Shown: positions 33,081 through 42,996, counted from the first letter of the stretch. The stretch is DNA of 64,000 nt from Chitinophagales bacterium (GCA_013298955.1 JAAFJT010000001.1:1-64000); one strand, 5' to 3'. The notes: generated by a model not told the origin, from the sequence alone. Made by a program: numbers and translations.

Positions 33081-36038
33081 ATGAATTTTTCTACCGTGTA
33101 TTCAAAAAAAACAATGCTGCTTTTTGTAACATTGCTTCCTTTCTTGCTCCCCGTCGCCTTGGAAGCACAATGCATTGCAGGACATACGGGCGGCGTTGTC
33201 TGGCGCGATTTTAATAACGATGGTATCAAAGATGCAACCGAAACCGTTGGTATTGAAGGCGTTACAGTCAGAGCGTTTGATGACACAGGTTCGTTAATTG
33301 CCACTGCGACCACCAATACGTTGGGACAATATACGTTAGGCGTTTTGGCTACTGCACCAAGTGCTGCCAATAAATTACGGATTGAATTTTCCAATGTGCC
33401 TGCGCCTTATACGCCGACATTCAATGGCACGAATGGTCGAACGGACGTTCAAATCATTTCAGCCGTCAGTTGTGCGGTCAATTATGGGTTGAATGACCCT
33501 GCGGATTATTGCCAAGCCGTTCCGAATATCGTGACGAGTTGTTATCTTTTTGGCAATCAAATCACAGGTGGTAATAATGCAGGCAGCGTTTTAATTTCCT
33601 TTCCCAATAATGCAGGGAATACCAGTTTGACTGCGGCAGATGCAACGTATGATGTGCCTTCCACCCATACAACCAACATGAAAGCCAATCAAATTGGAAC
33701 GACTTGGGGTTTGGCGTATGCCAAAAAAACGCAAAAATTATATGCGGCTTCTTTTTTCAAAAAACATACTGGTTTTGGAAAAGGGGCGGACGGTACTGCG
33801 AATACGGCAGATGATGCAGGTGCGATTTATGTCATCAATCCGACCACAAATTTGGTAACAAGCACCTTTACAGTTCCAAATGCAACGACCAATCGGCATA
33901 ATACCGCCGATTATTTGGTTGACAATGGCAATATAGCTTGGGATGCGGTTGGCAAAACATCCTTAGGTGGAATGGATCTTTCGGATGATGAGGATTCGCT
34001 TTTTGTGATGAATTTGGAAGATAGAATGTTGTACGCGCTCAATCCGACAACGGGTGTTGTTCTCGGCAGTGTTGCCATGCCAACCACGTTGTCAGGATGT
34101 GGTGCGGCGGGTGATGCCCGTCCATTTGCTGTTGAATACTATAAAAGTCGGCTTTATGTAGGCATTATTTGCTCTGGAGAGAGTAACCAAGCCGCAACAA
34201 GCGTCAATGCATACGTTTATGAGGTGAATCCAACGACGATGACGATGGGGGCAAGTCCTGTTTTCCAAATGGACATGGATTATCCACGTGGCAAAGCCAA
34301 TAATGATGTGGGGCAAATAGCGGCTTGGAAACCGTGGAAAACCACTTTTGCCAACATCGTAGCAGACAACACAGTGGTGGTTTATCCGCAACCTTTACTA
34401 ACCAGTTTGGCTTTCGATAAAGAGCAGTTGATATTGGGTTTCCGTGACCGAGTGGGCGACCAAGTGGGGCAATACGCGCCTGATAATCCTGCATTACCAG
34501 CTACCAATTATGAACCCCGTGCAGCAGGCGATATTTTACGGGCATGTGGGAGTCTCAATGCTTGGACGTTGGAAAGCAACGGTCGTTGCGGCGGCACAGG
34601 CAGCGCGACTCAAAATACAGGACAAGGACCTGGCAATGGCGAATTTTACAATGGTGATGCTTATAGTTATGATTTCAATGGTGTTTCTGGGATTGGCAAT
34701 ACGCATGATGAGATAATTTTAGGCGGTGTCTTGCAGATTCAAGGTTTTCCAAATGTGGTGGCAACCGTTTATGACCCCATTCCATCGGGTTCCGCCGTTT
34801 TCGACGGCGGCGTGCGTTGGCAATCCAATACCACTGGTAATTTAACACAATCCTATCGTTTATATGATGATGTGGTTGCGGCAGGCGATTTAGGCAAAGC
34901 CAATGGTTTAGGTGATTTAGTAGCACTTTGCAATGCTCAACCGTTGCAAATTGGGAATTATGTTTGGCTTGACCAAAATAAAAATGGCGTTCAAGACCCG
35001 AATGAAACACCTATTGATAATGTAACGGTTGCGTTGTGGAAAGGTGCGACGCAAATCGCTTCCACAACGACGAATGCGAATGGTGAATATTATTTTTCAT
35101 CCAAATACGTTTTGGGTGCAGCATGGACTGGAACAGGTGTTGATACGACGCTTTTACCGAATACGGCGTATGAAGTGCGCATTTCAGCGACTCAATCGGC
35201 GATTACAACGCCCAACTATTTTTTAACCACTGCCAATAGCACCACAAACGGCGGTAATGACCAAAATGACTCCGATGCAACCTTGATTGGAACTAATGCA
35301 GTCATCGCATTTACCGCAGGTGCAGCGGGTTCGACCAATCACACCTATGATTTTGGTTTTGTTCCTTGTTCGACGATAACCAATCCGAGTACAACCCAAA
35401 CTATTTGTGCGGGTGCATCTGGAACTGATATAACCGTTAAAACCAATATTAATGCCGCTAATTCGATTCGATTTGTGAAATTTACAACCGATTTAATGGT
35501 AGGAGGCACTCCGGATGGTCCCGAAGCAACCGCGATTTACGCAGGGACTGCTTTTGCAACCGTCACACCTGTAACCAATGGAACGGATTATACGGCAACC
35601 TACACTTGGAATAGTACGGATTTTCCCAATGCAACGACGGCACCGATTACGTATTATGTATATGCGATTTTAAACCCTGATTTAGGGGTGGCGTGTCGTC
35701 CTGTTCAAGAAATTCAGGTGATTGTGAATGCAAATCCAATGGTTCCAACGCTCACAAGTCCTATGAATAACTCTTGTCCGACCACATCGGTCAATTTGAC
35801 AACGCGTGCCGCAACATTGAATCCTTCCATTGCGGGAGGCGTTTTTGAATGGCACACCGCGAATACATCCAGTTCGAGTTTGGTGCCTACGCCGACAGCA
35901 GTAGGGAATGGAACGTATTATTTGTTTGAAAAATCCCCTGTCAATTGCTATTCAACTGGAACTGCCGCGACGGTTGCGATTCAAGTGTGTTGCCCGGCAA
36001 CGCTTTGTTTGCCTGTGACCGCCATACGCAATAATTGA
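33081..36038 (+). CDS. Large secreted protein with SdrD-B domains
   Basis: A protein of 985 residues with a signal peptide (to about residue 30, VALEAQ). The first SdrD B-like domain covers residues 33-135 (GVVWRDFNNDGIKDATE...VRAFDDTG), and the second about 623-765 (IGNYVWLDQNKNGVQDPNETPIDNV). Between them is a region of about 480 residues resembling a propeller-like protein (AIYVINPTTNLV, LYALNPTTGVV, AYVYEVNPTTMT). The rest is beta-sandwich-like. Surprisingly for this class it ends at CLPVTAIRNN without a T9SS sorting domain, so it may be truncated or use another export signal. A strong hairpin terminator follows 25 bases after the stop. Confidence 0.85.
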   Translation: MNFSTVYSKKTMLLFVTLLPFLLPVALEAQCIAGHTGGVVWRDFNNDGIKDATETVGIEGVTVRAFDDTGSLIATATTNTLGQYTLGVLATAPSAANKLRIEFSNVPAPYTPTFNGTNGRTDVQIISAVSCAVNYGLNDPADYCQAVPNIVTSCYLFGNQITGGNNAGSVLISFPNNAGNTSLTAADATYDVPSTHTTNMKANQIGTTWGLAYAKKTQKLYAASFFKKHTGFGKGADGTANTADDAGAIYVINPTTNLVTSTFTVPNATTNRHNTADYLVDNGNIAWDAVGKTSLGGMDLSDDEDSLFVMNLEDRMLYALNPTTGVVLGSVAMPTTLSGCGAAGDARPFAVEYYKSRLYVGIICSGESNQAATSVNAYVYEVNPTTMTMGASPVFQMDMDYPRGKANNDVGQIAAWKPWKTTFANIVADNTVVVYPQPLLTSLAFDKEQLILGFRDRVGDQVGQYAPDNPALPATNYEPRAAGDILRACGSLNAWTLESNGRCGGTGSATQNTGQGPGNGEFYNGDAYSYDFNGVSGIGNTHDEIILGGVLQIQGFPNVVATVYDPIPSGSAVFDGGVRWQSNTTGNLTQSYRLYDDVVAAGDLGKANGLGDLVALCNAQPLQIGNYVWLDQNKNGVQDPNETPIDNVTVALWKGATQIASTTTNANGEYYFSSKYVLGAAWTGTGVDTTLLPNTAYEVRISATQSAITTPNYFLTTANSTTNGGNDQNDSDATLIGTNAVIAFTAGAAGSTNHTYDFGFVPCSTITNPSTTQTICAGASGTDITVKTNINAANSIRFVKFTTDLMVGGTPDGPEATAIYAGTAFATVTPVTNGTDYTATYTWNSTDFPNATTAPITYYVYAILNPDLGVACRPVQEIQVIVNANPMVPTLTSPMNNSCPTTSVNLTTRAATLNPSIAGGVFEWHTANTSSSSLVPTPTAVGNGTYYLFEKSPVNCYSTGTAATVAIQVCCPATLCLPVTAIRNN

Positions 36039-36063
36039 GCAAGCGAGTTGCTTTTTTTTAAAT

Positions 36064-36094
36064 AAAGGCTCTTTTCGACCGAAAAAGAGCCTTT
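36064..36094. terminator. Rho-independent-type terminator
   Basis: Hairpin AAAGGCTCTTTTC-GACC-GAAAAAGAGCCTTT, 25 bases past the stop of the SdrD-B gene. Confidence 0.75.
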
Positions 36095-36284
36095 GGATTG
36101 AAAGGCAAGATTCCATATCGTGTCAAACCCCTTTTGAACTTTTGAAAGCGTTGTTTTACGCAGTTTTGTGAAAAATGCTCTTTTCAAGTGGGCAAGACTA
36201 TTCTTTTGGGGCGATTTTTTTTTCCAATCTTTCCAGTTTATAGAAAAAATCTTACATTGCACCCCAAATTAAAACCATTCTATC

Positions 36285-37604
36285 ATGCAAACCATCACAA
36301 AATCTGCCGAATTATCGGCACGACGCAAAAAAGTCGTTCCAAATGCGATTGGCGTATTCAATCCTGCGACGGCGGTTTCCGCGAAAGGCGCGTTTCTTTA
36401 TGACCTTGAAGGTCGTGAATTAATTGATTTTGCGGGCGGCATCGGCGTAATGAACGCGGGTCATTGTCCTGAACCTGTCGTCAAAGCCATTCAACAACAA
36501 GCGGCGAAACTCATTCATACCTGTTTTAATGTTGCCATGTATGAAGGTTACATTGAGTTAGCGGAGACGCTTGCCGACCTTTTTCCACATGGCAATCAAG
36601 GTACAAAAGTGATGTTGACCAATTCTGGCGCGGAAGCGGTTGAAAATGCGATTAAAATTGCGCGTCAAGCAACTAAAAAGAGTGGGATTTTATGTTTTTC
36701 GGGCGCGTTTCATGGTCGTTCGATGATGGCGATGTCATTGACCGCCAAAACGGGGAACAAAATTGGTAGTGGACCCTTCGCTCCCGAAGTCTATCGGATT
36801 GATTTCCCTAATTTTTTCCGTTACGGGCGGGCGTTTACGAGCGAAGAAGCCTATATTCAGTACGAAATTCAAAAATTACATGATTTTTTTCTTGGATATG
36901 CCGACGCGGGCAATATGGCGGCAGTCATCCTCGAATTAGTGCAAGGCGAAGGCGGTTTTAACGTTTGTCCGCCTGCGTATGTGAAGGCGTTGCGCAACAT
37001 TTGTGATGAAAAAGGCATGCTGTTGATTATTGACGAGGTGCAATCTGGTTTTGGGCGCACGGGCAAATGGGCGGCGTATCAACATTATGGCGTTACGCCC
37101 GATATTTCGACTTGGGCGAAATCTATGGGTTCGGGCATGCCGATTGGCTGCGTCATCGGTCGGACGGAAATCATGGATGCCGTTACAAGTGGTACGATTG
37201 GTGGGACTTATCTGGGCAATCCTGTTTGTTGTGCGGCAGCGAGCGCGACGATTGAGTACATGAAACAATTGAATATCAATGAGTTAGGTGAAAAAGTGGG
37301 TCAAGTCGTTCGGAAACGGTTTGAAAAATTTAAACAATTGTATCCAAAAGTGGTGGGTGATGTACGTGGTTTAGGCGCGATGATGGCATTTGAATTGGTC
37401 AAAAATGGCGACCCTGCACAGCCAAATCCTGTTTTGGCAAAAGATTTGGTTCAAAAATGTGCGGATAATGGGTTGATTATCATCAGTGCGGGGACGTATG
37501 CGAATGTGATTCGGATTTTATCGCCGTTGGTCATCGAGACCAAAGTACTGAATAAAGGATTGGATATTTTAGAAAATTGCTTAAAACAACTGGTGAACAC
37601 ATAG
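36285..37604 (+). CDS. gabT: 4-aminobutyrate aminotransferase
   Basis: A protein of 439 residues of class III aminotransferases. It shows LTNSGAEAVENAIKIAR (cofactor phosphate binding), FSGAFHGRSMMAMSLT, LIIDEVQSGFGRTG with the PLP-contacting Asp, and TWAKSMGSGMPIG with the Schiff-base Lys. These fit GabT, which moves the amino group of GABA to 2-oxoglutarate giving succinate semialdehyde and glutamate. The next gene encodes the matching semialdehyde dehydrogenase, which strongly supports GABA (rather than ornithine or acetylornithine) as substrate. The 151-base gap between them contains element D, copy 2. Confidence 0.9.
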   Translation: MQTITKSAELSARRKKVVPNAIGVFNPATAVSAKGAFLYDLEGRELIDFAGGIGVMNAGHCPEPVVKAIQQQAAKLIHTCFNVAMYEGYIELAETLADLFPHGNQGTKVMLTNSGAEAVENAIKIARQATKKSGILCFSGAFHGRSMMAMSLTAKTGNKIGSGPFAPEVYRIDFPNFFRYGRAFTSEEAYIQYEIQKLHDFFLGYADAGNMAAVILELVQGEGGFNVCPPAYVKALRNICDEKGMLLIIDEVQSGFGRTGKWAAYQHYGVTPDISTWAKSMGSGMPIGCVIGRTEIMDAVTSGTIGGTYLGNPVCCAAASATIEYMKQLNINELGEKVGQVVRKRFEKFKQLYPKVVGDVRGLGAMMAFELVKNGDPAQPNPVLAKDLVQKCADNGLIIISAGTYANVIRILSPLVIETKVLNKGLDILENCLKQLVNT

Positions 37605-37739
37605 CTCACATAGGAGGACATAGGACACATAGGTGCGAATGCCCCTATGGAATGCGAACTCAATAAAGTATCCCTTTTAATACTTTATTGAGTTCGCATT
37701 CCTATGTGTCCTATGTCCTCCTATGTGAACTATGTGTTC
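37597..37739. repeat. Element D, copy 2, between gabT and gabD
   Basis: Inverted repeat of about 143 bases with arms AACACATAGCTCACATAGGA and TCCTATGTGAACTATGTGTT, plus an inner inverted pair GAATGCGAACTCAATAAAGT/ACTTTATTGAGTTCGCATTC. It overlaps the gabT stop and ends 17 bases before the gabD start, so it could limit read-through from gabT to gabD. Confidence 0.92.
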
Positions 37740-37755
37740 CAATAAATCATCAAAA

Positions 37756-39216
37756 ATGACTGAAACCATTTCAAAAAAAGCTGCCTTACGGCAAAATTAT
37801 ATCAACGGACAGCCTTGTAACGCATTGAATGCCAATACTTGGCAAGTCATCAATCCCGCAACGGAAGCGGTGATTACAACCGTTCCTTTCGGAAATGATG
37901 CGGATGCAAATCGCGCTGTGGACGCTGCAATCGCTGCTTTTCCGAAGTGGAAAGCCAAAAATGCTTGGCAACGCGCCGATATTTTAAAAAAAGTGGCAGA
38001 TATTATGCGCCGCGATGCCCAAAAATTAGCTGTAATCACCGTTGCGGAAGCAGGAAAACCGATGATGGAAGCCGTTGGCGAGTGGACGATTGCTGCACAA
38101 TTTTTTGATTGGTTCGCGGAAGAAGGCAAACGCAGTTATGGCAGGACGATTCCAGCCTCTCGGAATAATAAACGCATGAGTGTTATTTATCAACCGATTG
38201 GTGTTGTTGGGATTATCACCGCTTGGAATTTCCCTGTTTGGAATGTTGCGCGGGTTTGGGCGGCATCGTTGGCGGCAGGTTGCACGTTTGTTGCGAAACC
38301 TTCGGAATATACGCCGTTGACAGCCATGGCATTGATGGATGTGTTGATAGAAGCGGGCATTCCCGCAGGTGTTGCGAATTTGGTACTCGGCGAAGCGGAT
38401 AAAATTGGAAACGTTTTGTTGGAACGTCCAGAGGTTCGCAAAATACACTTCGTTGGAAGCACGCGAGTAGGCAAATTATTGATGGAAAATTCTGGCAAAA
38501 CCAATACAAAATTATCTTTGGAATTGGGCGGTAACGCGCCATGTTTGATTTTCCCTGAAATGGATGTGGATAAAATGGCGAAATCAGCCGCACAAGCCAA
38601 AGTCCGCAATTGTGGACAAGTTTGCGTGTCGCCACAACGTTTTTTAGTGCATCGCCAAATTTATGATGCGTTTTGTACGTTGACTGCCAAATATTTATCG
38701 GAATTTAAAATTGGGAATGGGGCAGAACCGAGTACGCAAGTTGGTCCACTTATCAATACCCGACAACGAGCAGGCGTTGCACAAGTTGTAGCCGAATCGG
38801 TTGCACAAGGCGCGGTTTTGATGTGCGGCGGCAAAGTGCCTGCTTCTAAAACGAAAGGTTATTTTTACGAACCGACTTTATTGAAGGATGTGAAACCTGA
38901 ATTTGCGATTTTCCGAAAGGAAGTTTTTGGTCCTGTGATGTCCGTTACGCCGTTTGACACGTTGGAAGAAGCGGTACAATTGGCGAATGATACTGAATAT
39001 GGTTTGGCAGCTTATGTTTGGACAAATGATTTAAAAACAAGTATTTATACATCTGAATCTTTGGAATTTGGGATAGTCGGCATCAATGAATGGGCAGCGC
39101 ATGGCATTGAAGCACCCTTCGGCGGTTGGAAACAAAGCGGTTTGGGTTACGAATGCGGGGAAGAAGGTTTGCATGAATATTTGGAGAAAAAGTTAATTGC
39201 GATAGGCGATTTATAG
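37756..39216 (+). CDS. gabD: NAD(P)-dependent succinate-semialdehyde dehydrogenase
   Basis: A protein of 486 residues from ATG 37756. Aldehyde dehydrogenase motifs: TAWNFPVWNVARVWAASLAAG (cofactor site), FVGSTRVGKLLM, LELGGNAPCLIF with the general-base Glu, and NCGQVCVSPQRF with the catalytic Cys; EVFGPVMSV and PFGGWKQSGLGYECG near the end. It oxidises succinate semialdehyde to succinate, completing the GABA route with the gabT gene in front. Other aldehyde substrates cannot be excluded from sequence alone. Confidence 0.88.
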   Translation: MTETISKKAALRQNYINGQPCNALNANTWQVINPATEAVITTVPFGNDADANRAVDAAIAAFPKWKAKNAWQRADILKKVADIMRRDAQKLAVITVAEAGKPMMEAVGEWTIAAQFFDWFAEEGKRSYGRTIPASRNNKRMSVIYQPIGVVGIITAWNFPVWNVARVWAASLAAGCTFVAKPSEYTPLTAMALMDVLIEAGIPAGVANLVLGEADKIGNVLLERPEVRKIHFVGSTRVGKLLMENSGKTNTKLSLELGGNAPCLIFPEMDVDKMAKSAAQAKVRNCGQVCVSPQRFLVHRQIYDAFCTLTAKYLSEFKIGNGAEPSTQVGPLINTRQRAGVAQVVAESVAQGAVLMCGGKVPASKTKGYFYEPTLLKDVKPEFAIFRKEVFGPVMSVTPFDTLEEAVQLANDTEYGLAAYVWTNDLKTSIYTSESLEFGIVGINEWAAHGIEAPFGGWKQSGLGYECGEEGLHEYLEKKLIAIGDL

Positions 39217-39284
39217 CGGATTATGGATTTGGAGGTTTTAGCACGAAACTTCGGAAATTTTTGTCGCGCCTAAAAAAACGGATG

Positions 39285-39327
39285 GAGCGAAATGAGTTGG
39301 GTTTTAAAAAAAAACTCATTTCGCTTC
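39285..39327. terminator. Terminator-like hairpin after gabD
   Basis: Arms GAGCGAAATGAGTT and AACTCATTTCGCTTC around a loop of Gs, Ts and As, about 70 bases past the gabD stop. Confidence 0.6.
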
Positions 39328-39344
39328 AAATGAATTAAAAACCG

Positions 39345-39352
39345 TAGATTTG
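39345..39352 (+). promoter_or_regulatory. Bacteroidota -7 element
   Basis: TAGATTTG matches TAnnTTTG and lies 29 bases before the FAD oxidoreductase start at 39382. Confidence 0.5.
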
Positions 39353-39381
39353 TTTAATTTGTGTGTCAAATCAAAATTGAA

Positions 39382-40659
39382 ATGAATATCGTTATTCTTG
39401 GGAACGGCATTAGTGGCATCACAGCGGCTCGACATATCCGAAAATTAAGCAATCATTCGATTACGGTGATTTCGGACGAATCCACTTATTTTTTTGCGCG
39501 TACCGCGCTCATGTATGTCTATATGGGGCATCAACGCTTGCAAGATATGCAGCCGTATGAAAATTGGTTTTGGCAAAAAAATAAAATTCAATTGCGTAAA
39601 GGACGTGTTGAATCCATTGATTATAATCATAAACAATTAATTTTCAATGACAAACAAATTTTGCATTATGATAAATTAATTATTGCAGTGGGTTCCATTC
39701 CGAATCGTTTTGGCTGGCTGGGGCAAGCGTTGGATGGTGTACATGGTTTGTATCACTTGCGCGATTTGGAGGCAATGGAACGTCATACTCAAAATGGTTT
39801 AAAACAAATTGTTATTGTAGGGGGTGGTTTGATAGGCGTTGAAATGGCAGAAATGTTTCATTCGAGAGGGCTGCATGTCCTTTTTTTGGTACGAGAAAAT
39901 CGGTTTTGGGGAAATGTGTTGCCGGCGGAAGAATCAAATATGATTTATAGGCATCTCTTAAAACAAGGGATTGACGTGCGTTTAAACACCGAATTAAAAT
40001 CCATTTTGGATGATGGAACAGGCAAATGTCGCGCTGTGCTTTCAAGTCAAGGCGAAGAAATTCCTTGTCAATTTGTTGGATTGACTGCTGGCGTGCGTCC
40101 CAATATTGATTTTTTAAAACATAACTCCTTGAAAATCAATCGTGGTATCATGGTGAATGATTTTTTGGAAACCAATATCCAAGATATTTATGCCATCGGC
40201 GATTGTGCCGAAATGGAGCAACCACAAGTAGGACGGCGTGCTATTGAAGCCGTTTGGTACACGGGGCGGATGATGGGTGAAACTGTAGCTTACACGATTT
40301 GTGGCAATCGGATGGCGTATCGACCTGGTATTTGGTTCAATTCGGCAAAGTTTTTTGAGATAGAATATCAAGTTTATGGGGATGTATCAGCGCAATTAAA
40401 ACCGCATGAAGCGACAATTTATTGGGAACATCCAACCAGCAATAAGTCGATTCGCTTGGTTTTTGATAAAAATTCAAAACAAATACTTGGTTTTAATTTA
40501 ATGGGCATTCGGTATCGACAAGAAGTTTGTCAAAAATGGATTCAACAAGGTTTAACCATAGATAAAGTAATCGCGCAATTGCATTTAGCCAATTTCGACC
40601 CCGAATTTTTCAAAAGGTATGAACATCATATATTAGAAAAATATAATTTTCATACCTAA
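39382..40659 (+). CDS. FAD-dependent pyridine nucleotide-disulfide-type oxidoreductase
   Basis: A protein of 425 residues from ATG 39382 (MNIVILGNGISGITAARHI). The FAD-binding GxGxxG is at the N-terminus, a second nucleotide motif IVIVGGGLIGVEMAEMF near residue 150 binds NAD(P)H, and IYAIGDCAE near 270 contacts FAD. No redox CxxC is visible, so it is closer to nitrite-reductase, rubredoxin or ferredoxin reductase-type enzymes than to thioredoxin reductase. It should pass electrons from NAD(P)H to a small carrier, unidentified here. Single gene with its own promoter and a long palindrome at its end. Confidence 0.85.
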   Translation: MNIVILGNGISGITAARHIRKLSNHSITVISDESTYFFARTALMYVYMGHQRLQDMQPYENWFWQKNKIQLRKGRVESIDYNHKQLIFNDKQILHYDKLIIAVGSIPNRFGWLGQALDGVHGLYHLRDLEAMERHTQNGLKQIVIVGGGLIGVEMAEMFHSRGLHVLFLVRENRFWGNVLPAEESNMIYRHLLKQGIDVRLNTELKSILDDGTGKCRAVLSSQGEEIPCQFVGLTAGVRPNIDFLKHNSLKINRGIMVNDFLETNIQDIYAIGDCAEMEQPQVGRRAIEAVWYTGRMMGETVAYTICGNRMAYRPGIWFNSAKFFEIEYQVYGDVSAQLKPHEATIYWEHPTSNKSIRLVFDKNSKQILGFNLMGIRYRQEVCQKWIQQGLTIDKVIAQLHLANFDPEFFKRYEHHILEKYNFHT

Positions 40660-40702
40660 GTGGCGCGGTAATACCGTTTGGAGCAGAAAAAAAACTTTCT
40701 GA

Positions 40703-40767
40703 GAACGGGTGTGTTGTTTTTTTGAATAGGGCAAAGCCCCATTCAAAAAAACAATACACACCCGTTC
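40703..40767. terminator. Long bidirectional hairpin
   Basis: Inverted repeat with arms of about 25 bases (GAACGGGTGTGTTGTTTTTT / AAAAACAATACACACCCGTTC) and loop AGGGCAAAGCCCC, itself a small hairpin. It lies between the convergent FAD oxidoreductase and acyltransferase genes. Confidence 0.7.
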
Positions 40768-40816
40768 CAATCTCCCTCTTTTCGGCGGCTTCGCTGCCTA
40801 TCAATAACTCAAAAAA

Positions 40817-42094
40817 CTATTCTTTAAAAGGATGTCGCGCTTCCCAAACAAGACGCGGACTCAACATCGGCAACGTTTTAGGCAAAATCTTATTCACTAA
40901 TGGATTTTGGTGTTTTAAATACAGGTACATTTCTCTCGCTTGCGCACCCACAGTGGTCTTAATTTCGGAAGCGGTACGAGCAAAAATGATGCGTTTCGAC
41001 CGATTTTCGATGCCAATACGCACAATATCAAACAAAATATTTAAATAAATTTGATATTCGTGATTAAAATTTTTATCATATCCTAAGAAACAAGCCTCCG
41101 TTTCATCATAATTTTTAACTGTTGTAAAAAACGCAATCAATTGATTATCAACAAAATAACCTATTAATTGGAAGTTTTCACCTAAGGTGCGTTTTTGCGC
41201 TAATTGATGTTCGGGATGCAGGGAAACCATATTGAAATCCGCCGCATCTGCGATATTTTGATACAATTCGTTTAAACGCGGCAGATAGGCTTGAATCCGT
41301 TCTTCATTAAAAACTTTTCGGTCTAAACTTTCTGCTTTTTTAAACGCTCGTTTCGCCCGAACCCGATATTTAGAACTTAACGCATTTAAATAATCATCAT
41401 ATTTAAGCCAATTTTCGGGCAAATCAAAAACCAAATTGGGTTCTACTTGAAAGGGATTATACCCGTCTGTTTCAAACAAAACAGGGCGATTTGTTTCAAA
41501 AAAATCTTTCACAAACACAGCTGATATATAAGTACCTGCTTTTAGCAAATATTCTTTGGCGATTTCCAATCCTTCCTTGATAAAAATATTGCGCTCTCCA
41601 TCCGTTACTGTGGGTTGAAACCAATAGCCATGTTCGCCGCAGAGGAGCAAATTGCCCAAAACTAAGGTATTAAAACGCACATGTTTAGCAAGGCTTTGTT
41701 TGACAAAATTAGATAATTTTTCGCACCAAGTGCCTACTATTTGAGTTTTTCGTAGGCTTTCCTGCGCATTGAAATCCTTGATTTGCATAGCGGCGATACC
41801 AACTGCTTGATTTTGTTTAAAAAAAACAAGGTAACATGCTTGAATTCCCGCAGGCGCAGCGATTTCAAGTGCCTGCCGATAATTTTTTTGCAAAAAAAGG
41901 TTGTTTGCGGGAGCTGCATCTGCAAAGATACTATCTGGGATTTCACTTACTTTATAAAAAAATTGTGTATATAAACCTTTGATACTGTTAGATATCTGAT
42001 TTTTTTGAAGCGGCATAGTGACCAACATTTTTTGCATTCGACACATGATTTCGGGTATAAAATTTAGACTATTTTTCAATTCCCTTAACAGCAT
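40817..42094 (-). CDS. GNAT/FemAB-like acyltransferase
   Basis: A protein of 425 residues. The C-terminal half (from about residue 240) looks like a GNAT/FemAB-type fold: a helix-rich basic segment KYRVRAKRAFKKAE, then MVSLHPEHQLAQKRTLGENFQLIGYFVDNQLIAFFTTVK. This resembles the peptidoglycan-biosynthesis-like family PF04339, often annotated as N-acetyltransferases. The N-terminal half is unlike any I know. It may acylate an amino group on a lipid or peptide; substrate unknown. Several Met codons near the start make the exact N-terminus uncertain. Confidence 0.6.
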   Translation of the reverse strand: MLLRELKNSLNFIPEIMCRMQKMLVTMPLQKNQISNSIKGLYTQFFYKVSEIPDSIFADAAPANNLFLQKNYRQALEIAAPAGIQACYLVFFKQNQAVGIAAMQIKDFNAQESLRKTQIVGTWCEKLSNFVKQSLAKHVRFNTLVLGNLLLCGEHGYWFQPTVTDGERNIFIKEGLEIAKEYLLKAGTYISAVFVKDFFETNRPVLFETDGYNPFQVEPNLVFDLPENWLKYDDYLNALSSKYRVRAKRAFKKAESLDRKVFNEERIQAYLPRLNELYQNIADAADFNMVSLHPEHQLAQKRTLGENFQLIGYFVDNQLIAFFTTVKNYDETEACFLGYDKNFNHEYQIYLNILFDIVRIGIENRSKRIIFARTASEIKTTVGAQAREMYLYLKHQNPLVNKILPKTLPMLSPRLVWEARHPFKE

Positions 42095-42506
42095 TTCTTC
42101 CTTATTTGTTCCATAAAATTGATGAATTATGGGGACTTTAAGAACACTTACGTAAAGTCCTCCTTGCTACAAAATATTTCCATCGCCCTAACGTTTTATT
42201 AACACTTAACCCCCTTTGGTTATTTTAATCCAATATTGTATCTTAAATTATTGTCAATCAATGATTTAAGATACATCTTATTTTAATAAAAATAATTTAA
42301 AAAGCGGCTCTAAAGAGCCCAAAGGTATCCACCGAGAGAGGGTTTCAAATGTTTTTTTTCAAAATAATACGCGCCTCTATGCCTTATAATCATGTAAAAA
42401 ACTTACATTTGCCCTTGACATAAACCCTGTAAACCCCTAAAACCAATACAAAATACGTTTTTTAAGTAAAAATTACCTTTTTAATTTTGTTAAATTACAA
42501 TCTGAT
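42095..42506. promoter_or_regulatory. Divergent intergenic region with hairpin and promoter
   Basis: 412 bases between divergent genes. It holds a 16-bp stem hairpin (GTATCTTAAATTATTG / CAATGATTTAAGATAC, 42238-42274, one mismatch), a small GGCTCTAAAGAGCC hairpin (42305-42318) and a plus-strand -7 box TACATTTG (42404-42411) for the secreted-protein gene at 42507. No gene seen. Confidence 0.5.
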
Positions 42507-42935
42507 ATGAAAAATATTTTACTGGTGTGGTTCGGTATGTTGCCTTTGTTGCTGCCCGCACAAAATCAAGCGGCAAAATCCGTGAAGGTTGCTCCGATTG
42601 ATGCCCGCATTTATGCTGCTTATGGGCAAACCTATGTGGACAAAGTGGCGCAAACCAATCCCTTCCTCATTCAATATTGGACTTTTTATCTGGATAATGC
42701 GTTTTCCATCATGGACGTTCCAAGCGAAAAAGAAGACGCACCAACCAATCATCCTATCATCAAAGTGGATAACTTAAAGCAAATCAATATTTTACAATTA
42801 GAACAAAATTTAACTATCAAACCTCAGTGGGACCGATTAAGCATTTATCGCATTCAAAATACGGATAAATTGTTGGTTTATCAACCCACTGATAATTTTG
42901 TACGCGCCTTGAACGAATGGCGAAAAACATTTTGA
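42507..42935 (+). CDS. Small secreted protein upstream of the adhesin, unknown
   Basis: A protein of 142 residues with a signal peptide (MKNILLVWFGMLPLLLPAQ). The mature part has YAAYGQTYVDKVAQTNPFLIQYWTFYLDNAFSI and a basic C-terminus (LNEWRKTF); no Cys and no sorting domain. I do not recognise a family. It lies 61 bases before the giant SprB-like gene on the same strand and has a promoter-like box upstream, so the two are probably one transcript, and it may assist adhesin export or assembly. Confidence 0.75.
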   Translation: MKNILLVWFGMLPLLLPAQNQAAKSVKVAPIDARIYAAYGQTYVDKVAQTNPFLIQYWTFYLDNAFSIMDVPSEKEDAPTNHPIIKVDNLKQINILQLEQNLTIKPQWDRLSIYRIQNTDKLLVYQPTDNFVRALNEWRKTF

Positions 42936-42996
42936 ATGAGGCGTTCAAAAAAAAACCTGCTAAAATAGCATTACCTTTCAAATAATGATTCTTATA

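Noticed and set aside
38190-38635. Two overlapping minus-strand frames of 139 codons inside gabD
   Set aside because: Shadows of the clearly coding aldehyde dehydrogenase gene on the plus strand.
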